From Oribacterium sp. UBA3737 (lineage in GTDB: Bacteria; Bacillota_A; Clostridia; Lachnospirales; Lachnospiraceae): a stretch of 10,640 bases of DNA. The translations under genes and the position numbers were made by a program. The notes beneath the pieces are model-generated. The model made no database searches and had not been told where the DNA came from. It worked only from the letters and a program-made list of their open reading frames with translations. Positions 1 to 5,093 of the stretch are shown piece by piece. The stretch spans positions 1 through 10,640 of the forward strand of contig DFGZ01000140.1 of assembly GCA_002371295.1 (NCBI GenBank). Direction: 5' to 3'. How positions within the stretch are numbered: the first letter of the stretch is position 1; the number at the start of each line of letters is the position of its first letter.

Positions 1-546
1 AAAAAACCGGTGCTTATGATCATAGGAGGTTCACTTGGTTCAGTAGCAATCAACAACGCTGTCAGGGAGCTTCTTCCAAGGATACTTGAGGACTTCGATG
101 TGGTACATGTTTGCGGAAAGGGAAATCTGGATATCACACTTGAAGATAAAGCCGGGTACAGACAGTATGAGTTCATAACCAACGGATTACGAAATCTGTA
201 CGCTGTTGCGGATGTAGTCATTTCAAGAGCAGGTGCCAATGTTATCTGCGAGCTTCTTGCGCTTATGAAGCCCAACATCCTTATACCGCTGCCTAAAGAA
301 GTCAGCAGAGGAGACCAGATATTAAACGCGGAGTCCTTTAAAAAACAGGGCTTTAGCTATGTTCTTGACCAGCATGATATGGAGAAGGACAGAGAGCTGT
401 TGTTAAATGCCATAAAGGAAGTTCATCTCAAAAAGTCGGGATACATCATTGCCATGCAGAACTCAAACCAGAACGATGGTGTGGATCGGGTTCTCCAGGT
501 ACTTAGGGATGTGGTCAGGGAAGATAAGGAAAAAAAGAAAAGCTGA
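1..546 (+). CDS. murG: MurG, UDP-GlcNAc:lipid I N-acetylglucosaminyltransferase (C-terminal half)
   Basis: The open frame enters from the left edge and stops with TGA at 544-546, so about 181 C-terminal residues are present; the family is usually about 360 residues. MurG transfers GlcNAc from UDP-GlcNAc to lipid I at the inner face of the membrane, giving lipid II for peptidoglycan. The visible part is the UDP-GlcNAc-binding GT-B domain. It opens with the glycine loop IIGGSLGS (window residues 7-14). It then has SRAGANVICELLALMKP (from about residue 75), whose Glu is the family's nucleotide-sugar contact, and GDQILNA with the conserved Gln. The C-terminus is Lys-rich (EDKEKKKS). There is no terminator before mtnN, so the two may be cotranscribed over the 82-base gap. 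The GTG at 10 is internal, not a start, because the frame is open and MurG-like (KKPV) before it. Confidence 0.93.
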   Translation, partial: KKPVLMIIGGSLGSVAINNAVRELLPRILEDFDVVHVCGKGNLDITLEDKAGYRQYEFITNGLRNLYAVADVVISRAGANVICELLALMKPNILIPLPKEVSRGDQILNAESFKKQGFSYVLDQHDMEKDRELLLNAIKEVHLKKSGYIIAMQNSNQNDGVDRVLQVLRDVVREDKEKKKS

Positions 547-628
547 TTAAGTATCAAAGGAAACTCAGCGGGTCTTAACAGTAAATTTGAAATAAAGGCG
601 GTTTTATCGTCTTAATAAAGGAGAAAGT

Positions 629-1321
629 ATGATAGGAATAATCGGAGCAATGGATGAAGAGGTTGAGAAGCTTAAGGCTTCCATAACCGATGCGAAGACA
701 GAGGAGCATAACGGTCTCACATTTGTGACGGGAAAGCTCAATGGCAAGGATGTTACTGTTGTGCGTTCCGGAATAGGCAAGGTTAATGCAGGGGCATGTA
801 CTGCTGTCCTTATTGACCGGTATGGTGTGGATTGTGTAATCAATACAGGCATAGCAGGCTCTTTGGACGCTCACATCGATATCGGAGATATAGTTATTTC
901 TGAGGATGCGGTACAGTATGATATGGACGCAACTAATTTCGGATATCAGCTGGGAGAGGTTCCCAGAGTGGGAACCATGGCATTTAAGGCTGATGACAGA
1001 CTTATAGCCTTTGCTGAGGAAGAGAACCGGAGAGTTAATTCGGACATAAATACCTTTATCGGACGTGTGTGCAGCGGAGATAAGTTTGTATCAGACGGAG
1101 AGACCAAGGAATGGATAATCAGTCATTTTCAGGGCAAATGCTGTGAGATGGAGGGGGCTGCCATTGCTCAGGTGGCCTGGCAGAACAAGGTGCCGTTTGT
1201 GATCATTCGTGCCATTTCAGATAAGGCAGATGATTCGGCTCACATGGATTATCCAAGCTTTGAGAAAAAGGCCATAGAGCACTGTGTACGCCTTACAGAG
1301 GCCCTTGTGGGAAGAATATAA
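629..1321 (+). CDS. mtnN: 5'-methylthioadenosine/S-adenosylhomocysteine nucleosidase
   Basis: This 230-residue protein is the normal length for MTA/SAH nucleosidase (Pfs/MtnN). The enzyme hydrolyses methylthioadenosine and S-adenosylhomocysteine to adenine plus the thioribose product. This clears inhibitors of methylation and polyamine synthesis and feeds methionine salvage or the LuxS route. Signature parts are visible. The N-terminus IGIIGAMDEEV contains Glu11, equivalent to catalytic Glu12 of the E. coli enzyme. NTGIAGSL (about 72-79) is the purine-nucleoside phosphorylase superfamily motif. CCEMEGAAIA carries Glu175 (E. coli Glu174) and RAISDKAD carries Asp198 (E. coli Asp197). The ATG at 629 is preceded by AAAGGAG at 617-623 with 5-base spacing, which fixes the start. 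It follows murG on the same strand and ends before a bidirectional terminator. No luxS is in the window. Confidence 0.95.
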   Translation: MIGIIGAMDEEVEKLKASITDAKTEEHNGLTFVTGKLNGKDVTVVRSGIGKVNAGACTAVLIDRYGVDCVINTGIAGSLDAHIDIGDIVISEDAVQYDMDATNFGYQLGEVPRVGTMAFKADDRLIAFAEEENRRVNSDINTFIGRVCSGDKFVSDGETKEWIISHFQGKCCEMEGAAIAQVAWQNKVPFVIIRAISDKADDSAHMDYPSFEKKAIEHCVRLTEALVGRI

Positions 1322-1355
1322 ATAATATACGTAGAGATCCCTCATTAAAGGGAAG

Positions 1356-1387
1356 AAAAGGGCCGGCGCATCTGCGCCGACCCTTTT
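1356..1387. terminator. Bidirectional intrinsic terminator between mtnN and the convergent coiled-coil gene
   Basis: A 15-base-pair stem with one mismatch (1356-1370 pairing with 1373-1387) has a GC-rich core and A4/T4 flanks. Transcripts from both directions therefore end in a U-rich tail. It lies 34 bases after the mtnN stop and 10 bases after the stop of the minus-strand gene. A smaller inverted repeat (TCCCT 1338-1342 with AGGGA 1349-1353) lies beside it on the mtnN side. Confidence 0.85.
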
Positions 1388-1397
1388 AAATATGCTG

Positions 1398-2507
1398 TTA
1401 TTTTGATGCTCCTGATGCTTCCTGAGCCGGGTGATCCAGCTTTGTTACCGCATCGATAATGGAGGACGCTTCTCCGCTTTGAATGAGAGCTTTGATCTTG
1501 TCTATGGCCTCTGCATTCATATGAGCCTTTCCGAGGTACTGCTCGTAATTTCTGGAAAGAGTAAGCGCCTGTTCCTTCTCTCTGGTCTCAAGCTCTGAAC
1601 GCCGGTTCACGGCATTGGTAAATGCAAGTGAGAGCTCGTCCACCTTTGGCTTTGCTGCGGTTTCTATCTCATCGATGATGATGTTTCTTGTGACTGTGTC
1701 AAAGGTGTTCTGTGCACTCTGCTTCTGGCTGATGATGTCGCTTCTTTCCTGCTGGATCTTTGCGATCTCGTCATCGAAGGATTCAAGATTGTAACCTGCC
1801 TCACTGGAATCCTTTGTGATGAGCTTTATCTTTTTCTTTATATTCTTCCTGTTTAGTTTTATACGATTCTTGATATCCCTTCCCTGCTGAACAGCACCGG
1901 CATGTCGTCCGGATATGTTCATGACAGCCACATAGATTCCTCCGAAAATAAGTATATCGACTATGTAGATCACTACCAGATAAAGTATCTGATGATTAGG
2001 AATAAGGAAATAAATTCCAAATGGGAGCAGGGCAAATATAATTATGAACACAGAGAGAAAACATAAAAGCTCTCCCAGACCTGACGGATGAAAAAGGGTA
2101 TAGAACAGGTCCGTGCTGTAAAACATGGGAGCATTGTCCTTCTTCATCACTGCAGCTATCTGACGTTTAAGCTCTTTGTTCTCGATTTTCAAAGGCTCAG
2201 TTTCGCTCTTGATACGGCCCTTTACACCTTCCTGCTTGGCCTTTTCCCTGTCGGCCTGACGTTTCTTGAGCCGGGCCTCCACCTGGCTTATCTGGCGATC
2301 ATAGGTGGCTGTGAGATCCTCACTTCTCTGTTTAAGGGTCTTATCGATCTTATCCTGAACTTCTTTCCTTGTTTTGTCCAAAAGGGCGGAAGTCTGTTTT
2401 TCGGTTTCTCTCATATTTGCAAGCTGGGTACTTACATTCTGATATTCAGCAATGGCGTCTTTTGCTGCATCTAAAAAAATCTGGGGATTCTCTATCTCCA
2501 TTCCCAT
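1398..2507 (-). CDS. Unrecognised membrane protein: coiled coil - two transmembrane helices - coiled coil
   Basis: I do not recognise a named family in this 369-residue protein. Residues about 22-122 are rich in Lys, Glu, Gln and Arg with heptad-like spacing and look like a long coiled coil. Two hydrophobic segments follow at about 145-169 and 174-196, separated by a short IPNHQ turn. A very basic stretch (RIKLNRKNIKKKIKLI, about 215-230) comes next. A second coiled coil runs from about 241 to 325, with a flexible tail. With no signal peptide and the basic stretch after the second helix, both arms probably lie in the cytoplasm as a hairpin-anchored protein; this is inference. The ATG at 2507 is supported by AGGAGG on the minus strand (2516-2521) with 8-base spacing; a second ATG lies two codons in. 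The gene stands alone between a terminator and a divergent promoter. Its function is unknown; a scaffold or SMC-accessory role is speculation. Confidence 0.8.
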   Translation of the reverse strand: MGMEIENPQIFLDAAKDAIAEYQNVSTQLANMRETEKQTSALLDKTRKEVQDKIDKTLKQRSEDLTATYDRQISQVEARLKKRQADREKAKQEGVKGRIKSETEPLKIENKELKRQIAAVMKKDNAPMFYSTDLFYTLFHPSGLGELLCFLSVFIIIFALLPFGIYFLIPNHQILYLVVIYIVDILIFGGIYVAVMNISGRHAGAVQQGRDIKNRIKLNRKNIKKKIKLITKDSSEAGYNLESFDDEIAKIQQERSDIISQKQSAQNTFDTVTRNIIIDEIETAAKPKVDELSLAFTNAVNRRSELETREKEQALTLSRNYEQYLGKAHMNAEAIDKIKALIQSGEASSIIDAVTKLDHPAQEASGASK

Positions 2508-2549
2508 TATGTTTGCCTCCTAAAGTCATAAAATTAAGACTACTATAAT

Positions 2550-2579
2550 AGTATAGCTCTTTTGTGAATTATTTATTAA
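2550..2579 (-). promoter_or_regulatory. Probable sigma-A promoter of the coiled-coil membrane protein gene
   Basis: Read on the minus strand, TTAATA (2574-2579) and TATACT (2550-2555) are separated by 18 bases, giving 4/6 and 5/6 matches to consensus. A 13-base imperfect-centre palindrome (about 2540-2552) overlaps the -10 side and could be an operator. The start codon lies about 43 bases downstream of the -10. This is a moderate match in AT-rich DNA. Confidence 0.4.
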
Positions 2580-2642
2580 CAAAACAAAATTTTTTTCATT
2601 TTTTAACACATATTCACGATAAATATCCACAAAACAATCAGT

Positions 2643-2671
2643 TTGAATTAAGAGACAAAATTATGTATTAT
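2643..2671 (+). promoter_or_regulatory. Probable sigma-A promoter of the 88-residue protein gene
   Basis: TTGAAT (2643-2648) and TATTAT (2666-2671) have ideal 17-base spacing, about 28 bases before the start codon. T- and A-tracts just upstream (about 2580-2605) could act as UP-element-like DNA. Confidence 0.55.
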
Positions 2672-2699
2672 TATCACTATCAATTTTCAGGAGAGCCCT

Positions 2700-2966
2700 A
2701 TGTTTAGAATGAATGGAACCATATACCGCGACGGACAGATGCTTAAGGACTGTGTATCCCGCCAGGAAGATTATTCTATGTCCCGAACAGACAGAGTCCT
2801 GACAGCGCTTAAGGAAATCTGTGAATACATGGATCTGGCTGTACCTATCTGGCTGGAACAAAATATCAGAGAGTTTAAGCGAAAATCCATAACCTGTTTT
2901 AGGTCGGATTCCTTTGTGGAGCCCATAAACTTTGATTATCTTCGCATTGAAGTAATCGAAGAGTGA
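2700..2966 (+). CDS. Small conserved-looking cytosolic protein of unknown function
   Basis: This 88-residue protein has no signal peptide or membrane segment. It starts at an ATG with AGGAG at 2689-2693 (6-base spacing) and has a plausible promoter of its own, so it is a real gene. It has a short beta-like N-terminus (FRMNGTIYRDGQML), a helical centre (RTDRVLTALKEICEYMDL), and a distinctive C-terminal half: VPIWLEQNIREFKRKS, then a Phe-rich strand, then INFDYLRIEVIEE. From memory, similar small proteins ending in FDYLxIxVIEE are widespread in Lachnospiraceae with no assigned role. This was not checked here. It converges on dtd with only 2 bases between the stop codons and no terminator. A function cannot be assigned. 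Confidence 0.75.
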   Translation: MFRMNGTIYRDGQMLKDCVSRQEDYSMSRTDRVLTALKEICEYMDLAVPIWLEQNIREFKRKSITCFRSDSFVEPINFDYLRIEVIEE

Positions 2967-2968
2967 TA

Positions 2969-3424
2969 TTATTCGTTAAATAACTGACTGGAATCCAGCA
3001 TGAGGGTGAATGGACCGTCATTGAGAAGCTCCACCTTCATGTCGGCTCCGAATTCACCGTGCTCGACTTTACGGACATAGTCTTTACATCTTTCTGTAAA
3101 GTAACGGTACAGGGCATCGGCCTTCTGAGGCTCACCTGCTTCAATAAAGCTTGGACGGTTACCCTTACGACAGTTTGCATACAGAGTGAACTGACTGACT
3201 ACAAGCACGGAGCCTCCGACATCTGAAAGGGAGCAGTTCGTCTTTCCGTTCTCATCCGGGAAGATCCTGAGACTGCATATTTTTTTAACCATTTTATCGG
3301 CCGTCTCCTCGGTATCGGTGTCTGAAACGCCGAGAAATATCAGAAAACCTCTTCCGATCTTTCCTATGATCTCATCATCTACGGTTACTGAAGCATGTTG
3401 AACTACCTGAACTACACATCTCAT
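2969..3424 (-). CDS. dtd: D-aminoacyl-tRNA deacylase
   Basis: The protein has 151 residues against about 145-150 for the family. DTD hydrolyses D-aminoacyl-tRNAs and also Gly-tRNA(Ala), protecting translation from mischarged tRNA in the cytoplasm. Both diagnostic cross-subunit motifs are present: SQFTL at residues 77-81, with the conserved Thr80, and the Gly-Pro motif as NDGPFT at about 135-140. The N-terminal ASVTV, the RIFPDENGK loop and RPSF also fit. In the first strand the usual QRV is QVV, a minor difference. The ATG at 3424 is preceded on the minus strand by AAAGAGG with 5-base spacing. That ribosome binding site forms one arm of an inverted repeat (3431-3444). It is convergent with the 88-residue gene and divergent from the CDF gene. 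Confidence 0.95.
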   Translation of the reverse strand: MRCVVQVVQHASVTVDDEIIGKIGRGFLIFLGVSDTDTEETADKMVKKICSLRIFPDENGKTNCSLSDVGGSVLVVSQFTLYANCRKGNRPSFIEAGEPQKADALYRYFTERCKDYVRKVEHGEFGADMKVELLNDGPFTLMLDSSQLFNE

Positions 3425-3430
3425 ATTGAC

Positions 3431-3459
3431 CTCTTTCCAAAGAGCACGGCTATCAGCCG
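3431..3459 (-). promoter_or_regulatory. Two small inverted repeats in the dtd leader, one covering the ribosome binding site
   Basis: On the minus strand CTCTT-TGGA-AAGAG (3431-3444, part of a 14-base interrupted palindrome) includes most of the dtd Shine-Dalgarno sequence AAAGAGG. Directly upstream is CGGCT-GAT-AGCCG (3447-3459). These are visible in the sequence. A role in limiting dtd translation or binding a regulator is inference, and the stems are short. Confidence 0.3.
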
Positions 3460-3524
3460 GTCTCTGATTTTTAACATATTCCCAAGTTTAGCATATTGTT
3501 TCCGGATTAGGTATTTAATATACA

Positions 3525-3554
3525 TTGAGCTATATACTGAATTAGTAATATAAT
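3525..3554 (+). promoter_or_regulatory. Probable sigma-A promoter of the CDF transporter gene
   Basis: TTGAGC (3525-3530) and a perfect TATAAT (3549-3554) are separated by 18 bases, 41 bases before the ATG at 3596. No manganese riboswitch (yybP-ykoY type) is evident: the leader of about 35 bases is too short to hold one. Confidence 0.6.
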
Positions 3555-3595
3555 GCATATATATATAACTTGATAAGTGACAGACAGGAGGAACT

Positions 3596-4723
3596 ATGGC
3601 TCAGTTAAGTAAGGACAACGATCGTGGAAAGATCATAATAAGAACAAGCATTATCGGTATAGTTGCCAATGTTTTTCTCGCATCATTTAAGGCAGTTGTG
3701 GGACTGATGTCTAATTCTATAGCCATCGTGCTTGATGCTGTAAACAATCTGTCTGATGCCATCTCGTCAGTCATAACCATAATAGGAACAAAGCTTGCCA
3801 GAAAGCAGCCTGACAAGAAACACCCTATGGGTCATGGCAGAGTGGAATATCTGACAGCGACGGTGATCTCGATAATCGTGTTATATGCCGGCGTGACTTC
3901 CTTTGTGGAATCCATAAAAAAAATCATTGAACCCGAGACGCCGGATTACAGCGGTGTGACACTGGTCATAATAGCTGTGGGCGTTGTTGTAAAGATACTT
4001 CTGGGAAGATATGTAAAGGGAGTGGGTGAAAAGGTGAATTCAAACTCGCTTATCGCATCTGGTTCCGATGCGACATTTGATGCAGTTATCTCTGCATCGA
4101 CCCTCGTAGCCGCAGTGATTTTCATATACAGCGGAATCTCACTGGAGGCATGGCTTGGAGCTATTATTTCCGTCATAATCATGAAGGCCGGTTTCGAGAT
4201 GCTTCGGGATACGGTTTCTCAGATACTGGGAGAAAGAGTGGATGCTTCCTTCAGCAAGGCCATAAAAATGACCATTGCCGGTTTTCCGGAGGTAAGAGGG
4301 GCTTACGATCTTGTGCTCCATTCCTATGGTCCTGATACCTATATGGGCTCGGTTCATATAGAAGTTCTGGATACCATGACCGCAAGAGAACTGGACAGGC
4401 TTATGAGAGACATTACCCATAAGGTGTATGAAGAGCATAAGGTGATCATGGAGGGAATCAGCATTTATTCCGTAAATACCAGTGACGATAAGGCACAGGA
4501 TATGCTGGGCCGCTGCAGAGAGATAGTTATGTCCAATGACCACGTTCTCCAGATGCATGGATTTTATGCTGATGAAATAAGGAAGACCATTAACTTTGAT
4601 GTGATCATAGAATTTGCTGCGGACGACAGAAGAAAGATATTTGACGACATCGTGGAGCAGATCAGTGCTGAATTCCCTGAATATAAGGTTGAGCTTACTA
4701 TGGACGTGGATATGACTGATTAA
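3596..4723 (+). CDS. Cation diffusion facilitator transporter, probably manganese-type
   Basis: This 375-residue protein has the CDF fold: six membrane helices (about 13-37, 41-64, 86-106, 119-140, 150-178, 181-198), then a cytosolic dimerisation domain (about 205-295, with HSYGPDTYMGSVHIEV). CDF proteins export divalent metals in exchange for protons. KKHPMGHGRVEYL (about 74-86) is the family's His-rich loop after helix 2. The transport site is informative. Helix 2 reads NNLSD, giving Asn50 and Asp54, and helix 5 reads SGSDATFD, giving Asp158 and Asp162. Zinc-type CDFs have a His at the first helix 5 position; an Asn/Asp plus Asp/Asp quartet is known from Mn2+ exporters such as pneumococcal MntE. 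About 78 extra residues (298-375) follow the usual domain and resemble another ferredoxin-like unit (MHGFYADEIRKTINFDVII). The start has AGGAGG at 3586-3591. Metal identity is inferred. Confidence 0.88.
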   Translation: MAQLSKDNDRGKIIIRTSIIGIVANVFLASFKAVVGLMSNSIAIVLDAVNNLSDAISSVITIIGTKLARKQPDKKHPMGHGRVEYLTATVISIIVLYAGVTSFVESIKKIIEPETPDYSGVTLVIIAVGVVVKILLGRYVKGVGEKVNSNSLIASGSDATFDAVISASTLVAAVIFIYSGISLEAWLGAIISVIIMKAGFEMLRDTVSQILGERVDASFSKAIKMTIAGFPEVRGAYDLVLHSYGPDTYMGSVHIEVLDTMTARELDRLMRDITHKVYEEHKVIMEGISIYSVNTSDDKAQDMLGRCREIVMSNDHVLQMHGFYADEIRKTINFDVIIEFAADDRRKIFDDIVEQISAEFPEYKVELTMDVDMTD

Positions 4724-4737
4724 CGACAAGTGAAACA

Positions 4738-4770
4738 GAAAGAACCGGTGCAGCAGCACCGGTTCTTTTA
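4738..4770 (+). terminator. Intrinsic terminator of the CDF gene
   Basis: AGAACCGGTGC (4741-4751) pairs perfectly with 4756-4766 around an AGCA loop, and flanking A/T pairs extend the stem to about 13 base pairs. The stem ends in a short T-tract. It begins about 15 bases after the CDF stop. Read on the minus strand it also ends in a U-rich stretch, so it may terminate the operon that comes in from the right after the repeat array. Confidence 0.85.
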
Positions 4771-4779
4771 ATAAAAAAC

Positions 4780-5093
4780 GACTCAACTTTCAGAAAATTC
4801 TGAGTATGACCCTGAAAAAACGACTCAACTTTCAGAAAATTCTGAGTATGACCCTGAAAAAACGACTCAACTTTCAGAAAATTCTGAGCATGACCCTGAA
4901 AAAAATGACTCAACTTTCAGATTTTCCGGAGCGTGACCCTGAAAAATGACTCAACTTTCAGAAATTTCGGGGCATGACCCTGAAAAAATGACTCAACTTT
5001 CAGAAATTTCGGGGCATGACCCTGAAAAAACGACTCAACTTTCAGAAAATTCTGAGCATGACCCTGAAAAAAACGACTCAACTTTCAGATTTT
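4780..5093. repeat. Array of 42-base tandem repeats, seven full copies and one partial
   Basis: Units begin at 4780, 4822, 4864, 4907, 4948, 4990, 5032 and 5075, giving steps of 42, 42, 43, 41, 42, 42 and 43. Every unit starts GACTCAACTTTCAGA and ends TGACCCTGAAAAA; only the middle of about 12 bases and the A-run length vary. Units 1 and 2 are identical and units 3 and 7 are close to them. Units 5 and 6 share a GAAATTTCGGGGC middle, and unit 4 is the most different. Each unit carries invariant arms TTTCAG and CTGAAA, and units 1-3 and 7 also carry the interrupted palindrome TCAGAA-AA-TTCTGA. The array fills the space between the CDF terminator and the stop of the minus-strand ATPase, and the truncated last unit touches that stop. 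Because 42 is a multiple of 3, both strands show open frames across it. I judge these artefacts, since the 41- and 43-base steps shift the frame. There are no unique spacers, so it is not CRISPR. Confidence 0.95.

Noticed and set aside
587..615. Possible promoter TTGAAA - 17 bases - TCTTAA before mtnN
   Set aside because: The -10 matches only 3 of 6 bases and the predicted start would fall on the ribosome binding site.
575..874. Minus-strand open frames opposite the start of mtnN
   Set aside because: They are shadows of a confidently identified gene with no ribosome binding site.
2623..2633. DnaA-box-like sequence (ATATCCACA)
   Set aside because: It is a single 8 of 9 match in AT-rich DNA with no cluster and no dnaA/dnaN nearby, as expected by chance.
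3525..3595. Manganese riboswitch before the CDF gene
   Set aside because: The leader after the predicted promoter is only about 35 bases, too short for the yybP-ykoY aptamer, and no suitable stems are visible.
4139..4786. Long minus-strand open frame (215 codons) opposite the CDF gene
   Set aside because: It is antisense to a clear transporter gene, crosses its terminator and shows no recognisable protein features.
4698..4913. Minus-strand open frame of 71 codons with FFQGHTQNFLKVE repeats
   Set aside because: It is the translation of the 42-base repeat and runs into the CDF terminator. No ribosome binding site, and the frame breaks where unit length changes to 43.
4780..5093. CRISPR array
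   Set aside because: The repeats are contiguous with no unique spacers and only slight internal variation, and no cas gene is present.
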